Positions 33,589 through 40,575 of a stretch of DNA of 40,575 bases are shown here, piece by piece (position 1 is the stretch's first letter; each line of letters starts with the position of its first letter). Position numbers and translations under genes: made by a program. The notes beneath the pieces were generated by a model, which worked only from the letters and a program-made list of their open reading frames with translations, made no database searches and was not told the origin of the DNA. The DNA comes from Saprospiraceae bacterium (GTDB taxonomy: Bacteria; Bacteroidota; Bacteroidia; Chitinophagales; Saprospiraceae), in assembly GCA_020627825.1 (NCBI GenBank), contig JAHDGD010000007.1, forward strand, positions 1-40,575, read 5' to 3'.

Positions 33589-34739
33589 CACATGTTGATA
33601 CAATACATAATGCTTTTATTGATATTGAGAAAAATGAAATAGTCGCTGTAGGGTCTATGGATCAGGTAGAAGGTTATGCTGATAAATATATGGATTGTAC
33701 CGGAAAATCTATTCTTCCTGGTTGGTGTGATTCTCATACACATATCATTTTTGCTACTTCTCGTCATGGTGAATACCGAATGCGTATTGGAGGAAAGTCT
33801 TATGAAGAAATTGCTGAAGCTGGTGGTGGAATATTGAATTCTGCTGCTAAGTTAAGAGAAATGGATGAGGCAGAATTGTATGATAGTGCAGCGCAAAGAG
33901 TGGAAGAATTGATAAAAACAGGAACCGTACTTTTAGAAATAAAGAGTGGTTATGGGCTTTCGCCCAAAAGTGAATTAACTATGTTGCGAATTGCAAGAAA
34001 ACTTGATGCTTCTTATCCCATTAAAATAAAATCAACTTTCTTAGGAGCTCATGCTATTCCAGAATGGTATAAAAATGATAGGAAAGCTTACATTAAGGAA
34101 ATCTGCGACGTTATGTTGCCACAAATTGCAAAGGAACAACTAGCGGACTATTGCGATGTATTTTGTGACAAAGGATTTTTTACAGTAGAAGAAAGTAGAA
34201 TTATATTACAAAAAGCAAAAACTTTTGGGCTCCGACCCAAAATCCATGCAAATGAATTAGCTGTAAGTGGAGGAGTACAATTAGCATGTGAGATGGATGC
34301 TTTATCATGTGACCATCTTGAAGCCATGGGGCAAGAGGAAATCGATGTATTATTAAAGCACGATACCATACCGGTTGTTTTACCAGGTACTTCTTTTTAT
34401 CTCAATATTCCTTATGCTCCAGCTCGGAAAATGATAGATCAAGGAGTAGGTTTAGCTATTGCAAGTGATTATAATCCAGGCTCAACACCGTCAGGAAATA
34501 TGGAATTGTTAATGTCGTTAGCTTGCATAAAAATGAAATTATCTCCTGAAGAAGCATTTAACGGAATTACCATAAATGGGGCATGTGCGCTGGAAGAAGA
34601 ACAAGAATATGGGAGTATTGCTGTGGGAAAAAAAGCCCACCTAATCATGACAACACCCATTCAAGATCTTGCCCAACTTTCCTATTTTTATGGTAAGTCG
34701 CATGTCGAAAATGTCATATTGGGTACGAAAATATATTAA
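33507..34739 (+). CDS. hutI: Imidazolonepropionase
   Basis: HutI opens the ring of 4-imidazolone-5-propanoate, the third step of histidine degradation. The 410-residue amidohydrolase has metal ligands His77 and His79 (DSHTHI), His247 (IHANELAVSGG) and Asp321 (ASDYNPGS), with His270 (CDHLEAM) also conserved. FATSRHGEYRMRIGGKSYEEIAEAGGGI matches the family. It is cytoplasmic. No other hut gene is in the window, so the pathway is split. It follows the thioredoxin-SPOR gene by 21 bases. Two degenerate palindrome copies lie in its coding sequence, at conserved family positions (GLSPKSE and GLRPKIH). Confidence 0.93.
   Translation: MRLRLENIHTIYGIQKGPSALKKGKDLSHVDTIHNAFIDIEKNEIVAVGSMDQVEGYADKYMDCTGKSILPGWCDSHTHIIFATSRHGEYRMRIGGKSYEEIAEAGGGILNSAAKLREMDEAELYDSAAQRVEELIKTGTVLLEIKSGYGLSPKSELTMLRIARKLDASYPIKIKSTFLGAHAIPEWYKNDRKAYIKEICDVMLPQIAKEQLADYCDVFCDKGFFTVEESRIILQKAKTFGLRPKIHANELAVSGGVQLACEMDALSCDHLEAMGQEEIDVLLKHDTIPVVLPGTSFYLNIPYAPARKMIDQGVGLAIASDYNPGSTPSGNMELLMSLACIKMKLSPEEAFNGITINGACALEEEQEYGSIAVGKKAHLIMTTPIQDLAQLSYFYGKSHVENVILGTKIY
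33954..33969. repeat. Dispersed palindrome, degenerate copy 10 (inside hutI)
   Basis: GGGCTTTCGCCCAAAA encodes GLSPK. It is the same 16-base form as copy 3 in porU, read there on the other strand. Confidence 0.5.
34223..34242. repeat. Dispersed palindrome, degenerate copy 11 (inside hutI)
   Basis: TTTTGGGCTCCGACCCAAAA has 7-base perfect arms with a changed centre. It encodes FGLRPK. Confidence 0.6.
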
Positions 34740-34779
34740 GTGATAAGCATCGAATACTGAATTTTTGTAATCATTAGTT

Positions 34780-34803
34780 ATGGACAATAAAGCAGTCCAT
34801 TTT
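34780..34803 (+). terminator. Weak hairpin after hutI, possible terminator
   Basis: ATGGAC (34780-34785) pairs with GTCCAT (34795-34800) around a 9-base loop and is followed by TTT only. Confidence 0.3.
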
Positions 34804-34860
34804 ACTATTATAATATGGATCAATCCGCACTTTAGACAGAACATATTAAAGTATTTGTAA

Positions 34861-34868
34861 TATATTTG
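34861..34868 (+). promoter_or_regulatory. -7 element of the large adhesin gene (TATATTTG)
   Basis: TATATTTG is an exact TAnnTTTG match, 86 bases before the start codon. No clear -33 box is seen. The leader of about 80 bases is long for this window. Confidence 0.45.
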
Positions 34869-34954
34869 CGTTTGGCAAGATCATATTGATGTTGAAATAT
34901 TCTAATAGTTAGTAGAATAGAGATGTAAAAAGGCTCCTAATAAGGGAATAAAAC

Positions 34955-37900
34955 ATGATAAGACAAATTAAATCCATATTGCTTTTCACCTTCTTTTGTG
35001 CAGTTAGTTTAACGGCTCAACAAGCGGAAAAAGCAAGCTATAATTCAAAAATTCAGAACGAACAAAAAATAACATGTGCAGACCAATTTGCTGGTAATGT
35101 CGTTCTTGGTGAAGTTGTTGCACAATCAACTGGAGTTGCATTGGGAGGTCCCATGTTTTTATGTTATCAAGATCGATTTACTATTTTAAATCAAAATGCA
35201 GATCTTACAGGAGATCCAGTAACCGGTACTGCACCCGGAATTGGCTATGCTTTTTATGGTTGTGATCCAGGTCCTGGAGGGATTACAGGTACTACATTGG
35301 GTGATATAGAAGCAGATCCTTGCTCGCTAGGAACACCAGATCCCAATCCTTCGAATGACCCTGATATACCGAATTTTTGGGTATATACAGATCAAATAGA
35401 TGGAACTGCTTTGTTTCAAAATAGTAATCAACTTGGTGGACAGACAATTCCTGAGTTTTTCAATGGGGGAGATCCTGTTCAAATATATTTTGCACCGATG
35501 ACATTTGATCATTTTTATGCCAATGAACAAGAACCAGGGAATTGTTTGAATGTAAATGTGGATGAAGCTTTTCCTGTCGTTTATTTGAACGAGATTCAGG
35601 TTTCAAATTGCATTATTGAAGAGGATGAAGGAGTCTTTACAGGTAGTTTTACAATAGAAGGAGGTTTTTCTGAATATAATGGATCTACCTATTCTACAGT
35701 AGCTGTTGTGAGAAGTGGCAATTTCAATAATCAAGCGGAGATCATCGGTGGTCCATTTATGCATGGCGATGAGGTTACTTTTACCACGGACGAGGCTGGT
35801 GATTATACCATATTAGTACAAGATGATGTAAGTTGTGGGGCAGCAAAGGATATCACTTTACAACCTAACTTAAAGACTTTGACTGTAAGTGCAGAACCAG
35901 GAACACCTGGACCTTATGAAAACGGAGCCTTTGTATGTGTTGAGTACATAGTATCAGGGTTTGACAGCATATCATTTACAAGTTGGACAATGAATTTCGA
36001 TCCTGAAGTTCTCGAGTTCTCAAATGTTGTTACTCCTGCGATTGAAAATTTAAGCGAAACGAATTTTGTAACATCATTAGCAAATGAAGGAATCATCTTA
36101 TTTTCCTGGTTCCAACAAGCTGCAACAGGGGTTACTTTACCTGATGGGAGTATATTTTTTGAATTGTGTTTTAATGTGATCGGAAATCCTGGTGATTGTT
36201 CACCATTATTTATTGACAGCAGCCCTACTATAATTTCAATTAGTGGGCCGGGGCCTGATGGATTTGGTGAACAATATGATTTTATCCATACCGGTACTGA
36301 ATTATGTATTGAAGAAACCCCAGATCCTTTATTATTTGCCTCTGCTTGTTCCGCGAATGGAACGAATGCAGGCTCTATTACATTTTATGTTGCAGGTGGT
36401 CAAGCACCTTATTCCTATTCAAGTACATGTTTTGCAGGCGGAACAATAAATAGTTCACTAACAGAAGTTACGATTCCAGATCTTGTTGCAGGTGTCTGTA
36501 CGATTACAGTAGAAGATGCGAATGGAGCTACTGTTTCTATAGATGTGGAAGTAACAAATGATCCTCCTATACAATTTGATGCTATTGTGACTGATCCATT
36601 GTGTTATGGATTTCCCAATGGAAAAATAAAAGTAACTGATATTAATGGAGGTACACCGGATTATATTATTTCATGGAGTGATGGAACAGAAGTCGCAGAT
36701 AGTATTAAGAATTTGCAAGAAGGAATATATACTGTGACGATAGAAGATAGTAGAGGTTGCGAAGTTGAACGATCTTTTGCTATAGGAGTTGATCCTATTA
36801 CTGTAGACTTTAATATCCTCGATACGACTACGTGTTCCTCATTAGAAGATGGTGTTGTTCAAGCTATAGCTTCAGGAGGAACTCCTATAAATGGGAATCG
36901 TTATAACTATCAATGGAATAATCCTAATTTAACAGAAAATAATGTTATAACGTCAACGAATTCTGATATCCCTGTTGGAACTGGTTTTGTTTTGGTACGG
37001 GACGATAATAATTGCTCAGTGACTGTAGAATATGAAATGGGTTTTGAAAAAGAAGTAACTGCTGAAATTACATTTCCTACTATACAATGTGCAGGAGACG
37101 AAGGAGAGATTATCACAGTGGCTGGAACTACTAACAATTCATGTAGTGATTTTACATTTAATTGGAACGCAGGGGTTATTTCTGCTTCTACGGGAAATAT
37201 GGATACGACAGTACCTATTCCAGGAGGAGATTTTATGTTAACTATAACAGATTGTGATGGTTGTGAACTGGACACCATGTTTACTATAGAAGAACCGGAT
37301 CCAATTAATACCCCAACCATCATAGAATTTGAATGTGGAGATGCAACAGGTTCTATATCTGTTTTTCCATCAGGAACTCAAGGAGGATTCGATATAGAAT
37401 GGGCAGATGATCCTACAGAAACTTCTACGATAAGAAATGACCTTCCTCCTGGGAATTATTATTTTACTATAACAGATGGAAATAACTGTACCAAAGAAGA
37501 TTCTGCATTATTAGCATTAAATATTGAGATTGTACCTGATACCTTTTTTGTTACAGAGATAGACTGTGCTGGAGATATGGATGGAATCATTACAGTTGAT
37601 GTGCTAGGACAAGGTGATTACATGTATTCTTGGGAAGGACCAGATGGACCGATTGCTGATTCTGACGAAACAATCACAGGTCTAGGCGCTGGTGTATATT
37701 ATGTTACAGTTGAAGACGAATTGGGTTGTATAGCAGTAGATAGCGTAGAAATAGAAGCACCTGATACCATAATGGTCACTCCAAATTTTATTTTACCTAG
37801 TTGTAATGGAGAATCAGATGGTTCTATTTCATTGATAGTGACTGGTGGTGAACCCAATTACAGTTATTTATGGGAGGATTCGCCTGGTAACATTACAGAA

Positions 37901-39520
37901 GTTCTTCCATCAATAGGTGCTGGTAGTTATGCTGTAACAGTTTTTGATTCTGATAATTGCACAGTAGAAGAGGTATTTGAATTAGAAGATCAGGTTGTCA
38001 TAGATATAGAAGTCAATATTTTGCAAGATATATTATGCGCTGGAGATTCTACAGCCATTGTTGAAGTTGTCATGACTGGAGGACCTGCAAACGATGGTAA
38101 TTATGGTACTGTATTTAGCAATGGAGAAGGTAATTCATTACAAAGTGCTGTTACAGATACTGCATTTAATGTTCCGGCGGGTATGAATCAAGTTATAGTA
38201 TTTGACGCATTTTGTGCTGATACATTAGACTTTGAATTAACAGAACCATTGCCGATTGCGATAGACCAAGATATATCTGAAATTACAGATGCTTCTTGTT
38301 TTGGGATTTGTGACGGAGAGGTTACTTTATTTACTAGTGGAGGCGATGGCGATTTTTCATATGTCTGGGAGGCATCAGGAAATATCAGTGAAACGGAAAT
38401 GGACTTATGTGCTGGTTGGCAAGTTGTAGAAATTACCGATGGAAATGATTGTATTGTTTTAGATAGTGTATTTATATCACAACCAGATTCTTTAGAGTTG
38501 TTTGTTGATTTAACAGAAACAATAAATCCTTCGTGTAATGAAGATAATGGCGGACAGATAACTGTGAACTATACAGGAGGCAATATAGGTCCTGTAGATT
38601 TTATGTGGACCAATAATGTAAGCGATGATGCTGTTGGTACCATGTTAGAAAATGGCTTATATACTATAACAGTTACAGATGGAAGGGGTTGTACAGATAC
38701 AACGTCTCATTTATTGGATGCACCACCTGCTGTTTTTGGAGAGTTAAATGCACCAGAAGATATTGTATGTTTTGGAGATCAAACGTGTATATCTGTAAGT
38801 GATTTTGTTACAGGAGGAAGTGGATCAGGCTATAGATTTCAAATCAATAATAGTTCGCTGTTTCCTATTGATTCTTGTGTTAGTGTTTTTGCAGGGGAAT
38901 ACGATGTCAGTATTGTAGATTCTGAAGGATGTGCATATGATACAACTATTGTAATCGGTCAACCTAGTGAATTATTAGCTTCACTGGGTGATGATATAGA
39001 AGTAAGTTTAGGTGATAGTTTGTCTTTTCTTGAAGTCCAATTAAATCAAAATTTTCTGATTGATACGATTATGTGGATGGGAGATTTTGAGTTTATATGT
39101 GTAGATCCTGAATGTACAAGAATTCAGATTTTCCCTTCAGGCGATGGGACATTCAGTGTGATGGCTGTTGATGTTAACGGATGCATAGCTACAGATGAAA
39201 TTATAGTTCGAATTGATGATGAAAGAAAAGTTTACTTTCCGAATGTATTTACTCCAAATTCTGATGGAATAAATGATCGATTCCAGCTGTTTACAGGATT
39301 TGGTGTTGAAGAAATTCTAGTGTTGCAAGTCTACGATCGATGGGGGAATAAGATGTATGAAGAAACAAATCTCAGTCCTAATCCTGGTGGAGTAGGGGGA
39401 TGGGATGGCACGTTCAATGGACAAGTTCTTGATCCAGGAGTTTATGTTTATAGAGCTGAAATTTCATTCATTGATGGACGTACAATACCATACAGTGGTT
39501 CTATTACCTTAGTTAAGTAG
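34955..39520 (+). CDS. Large SprB-repeat adhesin with cohesin-like region and T9SS type B sorting domain
   Basis: The 1521-residue product has a signal peptide (SILLFTFFCAVSLTAQ). An N-terminal Cys-rich domain (about 30-305) comes next. A cohesin-like beta domain (about 308-450) has SWTMNFDPEVLEFSNVV and DGSIFFELCFNVIG. About 11 tandem SprB-type repeats of roughly 80 residues follow (about 455-1335), each of the form C.G..DG.I.V...GG...Y.Y.W then GxYxVTVxDxxGC. The C-terminal type B sorting domain (about 1426-1521) has VYFPNVFTPNSDGINDRFQ, VYDRWGNKMYEE and GWDGTFNGQ. The repeats recall SprB, the mobile gliding adhesin of flavobacteria. It should be exported by the T9SS, probably to the surface. 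VOC follows by 6 bases. Confidence 0.9.
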   Translation: MIRQIKSILLFTFFCAVSLTAQQAEKASYNSKIQNEQKITCADQFAGNVVLGEVVAQSTGVALGGPMFLCYQDRFTILNQNADLTGDPVTGTAPGIGYAFYGCDPGPGGITGTTLGDIEADPCSLGTPDPNPSNDPDIPNFWVYTDQIDGTALFQNSNQLGGQTIPEFFNGGDPVQIYFAPMTFDHFYANEQEPGNCLNVNVDEAFPVVYLNEIQVSNCIIEEDEGVFTGSFTIEGGFSEYNGSTYSTVAVVRSGNFNNQAEIIGGPFMHGDEVTFTTDEAGDYTILVQDDVSCGAAKDITLQPNLKTLTVSAEPGTPGPYENGAFVCVEYIVSGFDSISFTSWTMNFDPEVLEFSNVVTPAIENLSETNFVTSLANEGIILFSWFQQAATGVTLPDGSIFFELCFNVIGNPGDCSPLFIDSSPTIISISGPGPDGFGEQYDFIHTGTELCIEETPDPLLFASACSANGTNAGSITFYVAGGQAPYSYSSTCFAGGTINSSLTEVTIPDLVAGVCTITVEDANGATVSIDVEVTNDPPIQFDAIVTDPLCYGFPNGKIKVTDINGGTPDYIISWSDGTEVADSIKNLQEGIYTVTIEDSRGCEVERSFAIGVDPITVDFNILDTTTCSSLEDGVVQAIASGGTPINGNRYNYQWNNPNLTENNVITSTNSDIPVGTGFVLVRDDNNCSVTVEYEMGFEKEVTAEITFPTIQCAGDEGEIITVAGTTNNSCSDFTFNWNAGVISASTGNMDTTVPIPGGDFMLTITDCDGCELDTMFTIEEPDPINTPTIIEFECGDATGSISVFPSGTQGGFDIEWADDPTETSTIRNDLPPGNYYFTITDGNNCTKEDSALLALNIEIVPDTFFVTEIDCAGDMDGIITVDVLGQGDYMYSWEGPDGPIADSDETITGLGAGVYYVTVEDELGCIAVDSVEIEAPDTIMVTPNFILPSCNGESDGSISLIVTGGEPNYSYLWEDSPGNITEVLPSIGAGSYAVTVFDSDNCTVEEVFELEDQVVIDIEVNILQDILCAGDSTAIVEVVMTGGPANDGNYGTVFSNGEGNSLQSAVTDTAFNVPAGMNQVIVFDAFCADTLDFELTEPLPIAIDQDISEITDASCFGICDGEVTLFTSGGDGDFSYVWEASGNISETEMDLCAGWQVVEITDGNDCIVLDSVFISQPDSLELFVDLTETINPSCNEDNGGQITVNYTGGNIGPVDFMWTNNVSDDAVGTMLENGLYTITVTDGRGCTDTTSHLLDAPPAVFGELNAPEDIVCFGDQTCISVSDFVTGGSGSGYRFQINNSSLFPIDSCVSVFAGEYDVSIVDSEGCAYDTTIVIGQPSELLASLGDDIEVSLGDSLSFLEVQLNQNFLIDTIMWMGDFEFICVDPECTRIQIFPSGDGTFSVMAVDVNGCIATDEIIVRIDDERKVYFPNVFTPNSDGINDRFQLFTGFGVEEILVLQVYDRWGNKMYEETNLSPNPGGVGGWDGTFNGQVLDPGVYVYRAEISFIDGRTIPYSGSITLVK

Positions 39521-39525
39521 GAATC

Positions 39526-39912
39526 ATGCACATTGACAGAACAGGTCTTATTTTGTATACTATAGATTATACCGCATGTGTAGAATTTTATAGTAAAGTA
39601 TTACAATTACCTACATTATTTAAGACAGATGATCTGACTTGTTTTGAACTTGGTAAGACCTATTTAATGGTGGAAAAAGATGATGAAAAACAAGATGATA
39701 CAGCTGATTCTAAGAGAATAAAAACCTGTATCCGTATTAATGTTCCCGACGTAAAAAAAGCAATTGAAAATTTAACGGAGCATTCTATATCAGTTGATTA
39801 TCAAGAACATAATTGGGGGATTATTGCAAAATTTTTTGACCCAGATGGTAATCTAATTGCGTTTAAAGATTCGTATCGATTCGAAAAGCAAATCGAAGAT
39901 CATACTTCTTAA
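39526..39912 (+). CDS. VOC (glyoxalase/bleomycin resistance) family protein
   Basis: The 128-residue product has the two beta-alpha-beta modules of the vicinal oxygen chelate fold. The first has GLILYTIDYTACVEFYSKVLQLP and ends CFELGKTYLMVE. The second has KTCIRINVPDVKKAIENL and ends AKFFDPDGNLIAFKD. Metal-ligand candidates are limited to the Glu and His positions usual in the family, so the substrate cannot be named. It starts 6 bases after the adhesin gene and may be read on the same transcript. Confidence 0.85.
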   Translation: MHIDRTGLILYTIDYTACVEFYSKVLQLPTLFKTDDLTCFELGKTYLMVEKDDEKQDDTADSKRIKTCIRINVPDVKKAIENLTEHSISVDYQEHNWGIIAKFFDPDGNLIAFKDSYRFEKQIEDHTS

Positions 39913-39942
39913 TCTAATTTTACCAGAAAATGCAAGAGAACA

Positions 39943-40052
39943 TTATTCACGTTACAACATAATTTCTACCTTATAAAATTTCCCTATAACGAAGGCTATT
40001 CCTCTATTTTATTAGGTGAACTTAACTATTTGTATTTGAATGTACCACTGAC
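39943..40052 (+). repeat. Diverged intergenic repeat of about 100 bp, copy B
   Basis: This copy aligns with copy A at 24805 (66 of the first 86 positions, including the 12-base block ACGTTACAACAT). It fills most of the gap between the VOC gene and the membrane hydrolase gene. Confidence 0.65.
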
Positions 40053-40062
40053 AAGGTTAAAA

Positions 40063-40575
40063 TTAAATGGTCTTATAGACTCTTTTGTTTAAAAATATTC
40101 CTATGATATACATACCTATACTGGGAATTCCAATGTAGTAAAATTCGCTTTTAAGCACTCGAATGCCCCATTCAGAAAAAAATCTTGAAATGCCTATTGG
40201 TGAAACTTTTATCACTTTGTAAGGAAAAAAGAATCGTTCTGTAGAAAAAGGGATAAGGAACCCTATACCATCTCCTCCTGTTGTAAAGGCATCCAGTATT
40301 CCATGTGATATAGTACACATGAAATAAAAGAAAAATAGGAGCGATTTCTTCTTATGCTTTCTATGGAAAATTATAAGCAGTAAAAAACTCCATAAAAGTG
40401 CATAAAGGACGGAATGAGTAAAACCTCTGTGCCCCAAATAGGCATAGACTTCATCGGAATTTCCTACTACGTGATGAAAAAAGACATCAAGATCAGGAAT
40501 AACGGATGAAATAACACCTAGGCCAATAACAGTCGATTGCGTGATATTGTCAGGAAAAAGTTTTTGACCACCTAG
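40063..40575 (-). CDS. YdjM-family inner-membrane metal-dependent hydrolase (5' end outside window)
   Basis: The reading frame runs without a stop from the right edge, so the first codons lie outside the window. The visible part is 170 residues. Translating 40438-40575 adds GLGVISSVIPDLDVFFHHVVG ahead of the TTG at 40437, which is therefore internal. The family signature is present: the PDLD metal motif, then HRGFTHS, and later SHGILDAFTTGG. Several hydrophobic segments (SVLYALLWSFLLLIIF, LFFFYFMCTISHGIL, YIGIPSIGMYIIGIFL) fit an inner-membrane protein. The family (LexA-binding, inner membrane-associated hydrolase, YdjM) is linked to membrane stress but its substrate is unknown. Confidence 0.85.
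   Translation of the reverse strand, partial: LGGQKLFPDNITQSTVIGLGVISSVIPDLDVFFHHVVGNSDEVYAYLGHRGFTHSVLYALLWSFLLLIIFHRKHKKKSLLFFFYFMCTISHGILDAFTTGGDGIGFLIPFSTERFFFPYKVIKVSPIGISRFFSEWGIRVLKSEFYYIGIPSIGMYIIGIFLNKRVYKTI

Noticed and set aside
523-34739. Opposite-strand and out-of-frame open reading frames inside porV, porU, gldJ, murF, hutI and others
   Set aside because: They lie wholly within well-supported genes, lack recognisable domains and follow the codon pattern of the real frame.
40437-40575. A short gene starting at the TTG at 40437
   Set aside because: The frame continues upstream to the window edge with the conserved PDLD motif, so the TTG is internal.
1-40575. CRISPR array, tRNA genes, prophage or insertion sequences
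   Set aside because: No regularly spaced direct repeats, cloverleaf-like genes, transposase, integrase or phage genes are visible. The palindromes are not flanked by a transposase.

Overview
The window is AT-rich bacterial DNA from a gliding-type member of the Bacteroidota. Four things support this: type IX secretion system (T9SS) and gliding genes (porV, porU, a porP/sprF-family gene, gldJ, porD); two proteins with T9SS sorting domains, one type A and one type B; Bacteroidota promoters (TTTG, about 19-20 bases, then TAnnTTTG) and no obvious Shine-Dalgarno sites; and Bacteroidota gene orders such as gldJ-murF and bamD-rpoZ-coaBC-porD. The large adhesin that combines a cohesin-like region, SprB-type repeats and a type B C-terminus recalls Saprospiria, but that placement is only a guess. 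The window looks like core chromosome. I see no tRNA, CRISPR array, insertion sequence, phage gene or defence island.

Layout: 1-345 is RNase P RNA. 523-5742 holds porV and porU on the minus strand, facing away from a porP/sprF-family gene whose signal peptide starts upstream of its first ATG. Next are gldJ and murF, a degenerate arginase-family protein, a Glu/Leu-type dehydrogenase, an OmpA-family porin, a stomatin-like SPFH protein, superoxide dismutase, a LolA-like carrier and a patatin. 18223-22080 is one operon: bamD, rpoZ, coaBC, porD, purN. It converges on a D-cysteine desulfhydrase/ACC deaminase-like gene. After that come a KirBac-type potassium channel, a small barrel-like protein, a 787-bp gene-poor stretch with repeats and a possible decayed AraC fragment, a secreted T9SS type A protein, an MsbA-like ABC exporter, the efp-accB-accC operon with fabH upstream, a thioredoxin-SPOR fusion followed by hutI, the 1521-residue adhesin, a VOC protein, and the 3' part of a YdjM-family membrane hydrolase running off the right edge.

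How the genes work together: PorU, PorV, PorP-like, GldJ and PorD serve T9SS secretion or gliding, and the proteins at 25502-26629 and 34955-39520 are likely cargo. BamD, the LolA-like protein, the OmpA-family protein and the MsbA-like exporter serve the outer membrane. AccB, AccC and FabH start fatty-acid synthesis, and MurF finishes the peptidoglycan precursor.

The most unusual signal is a short palindrome, TTTTGGGCTT-(0-2 nt)-AAGCCCAAAA. There are six near-perfect and five weaker copies, both between genes and inside genes in different reading frames. A second, diverged repeat of about 100 bp occurs three times in intergenic DNA.
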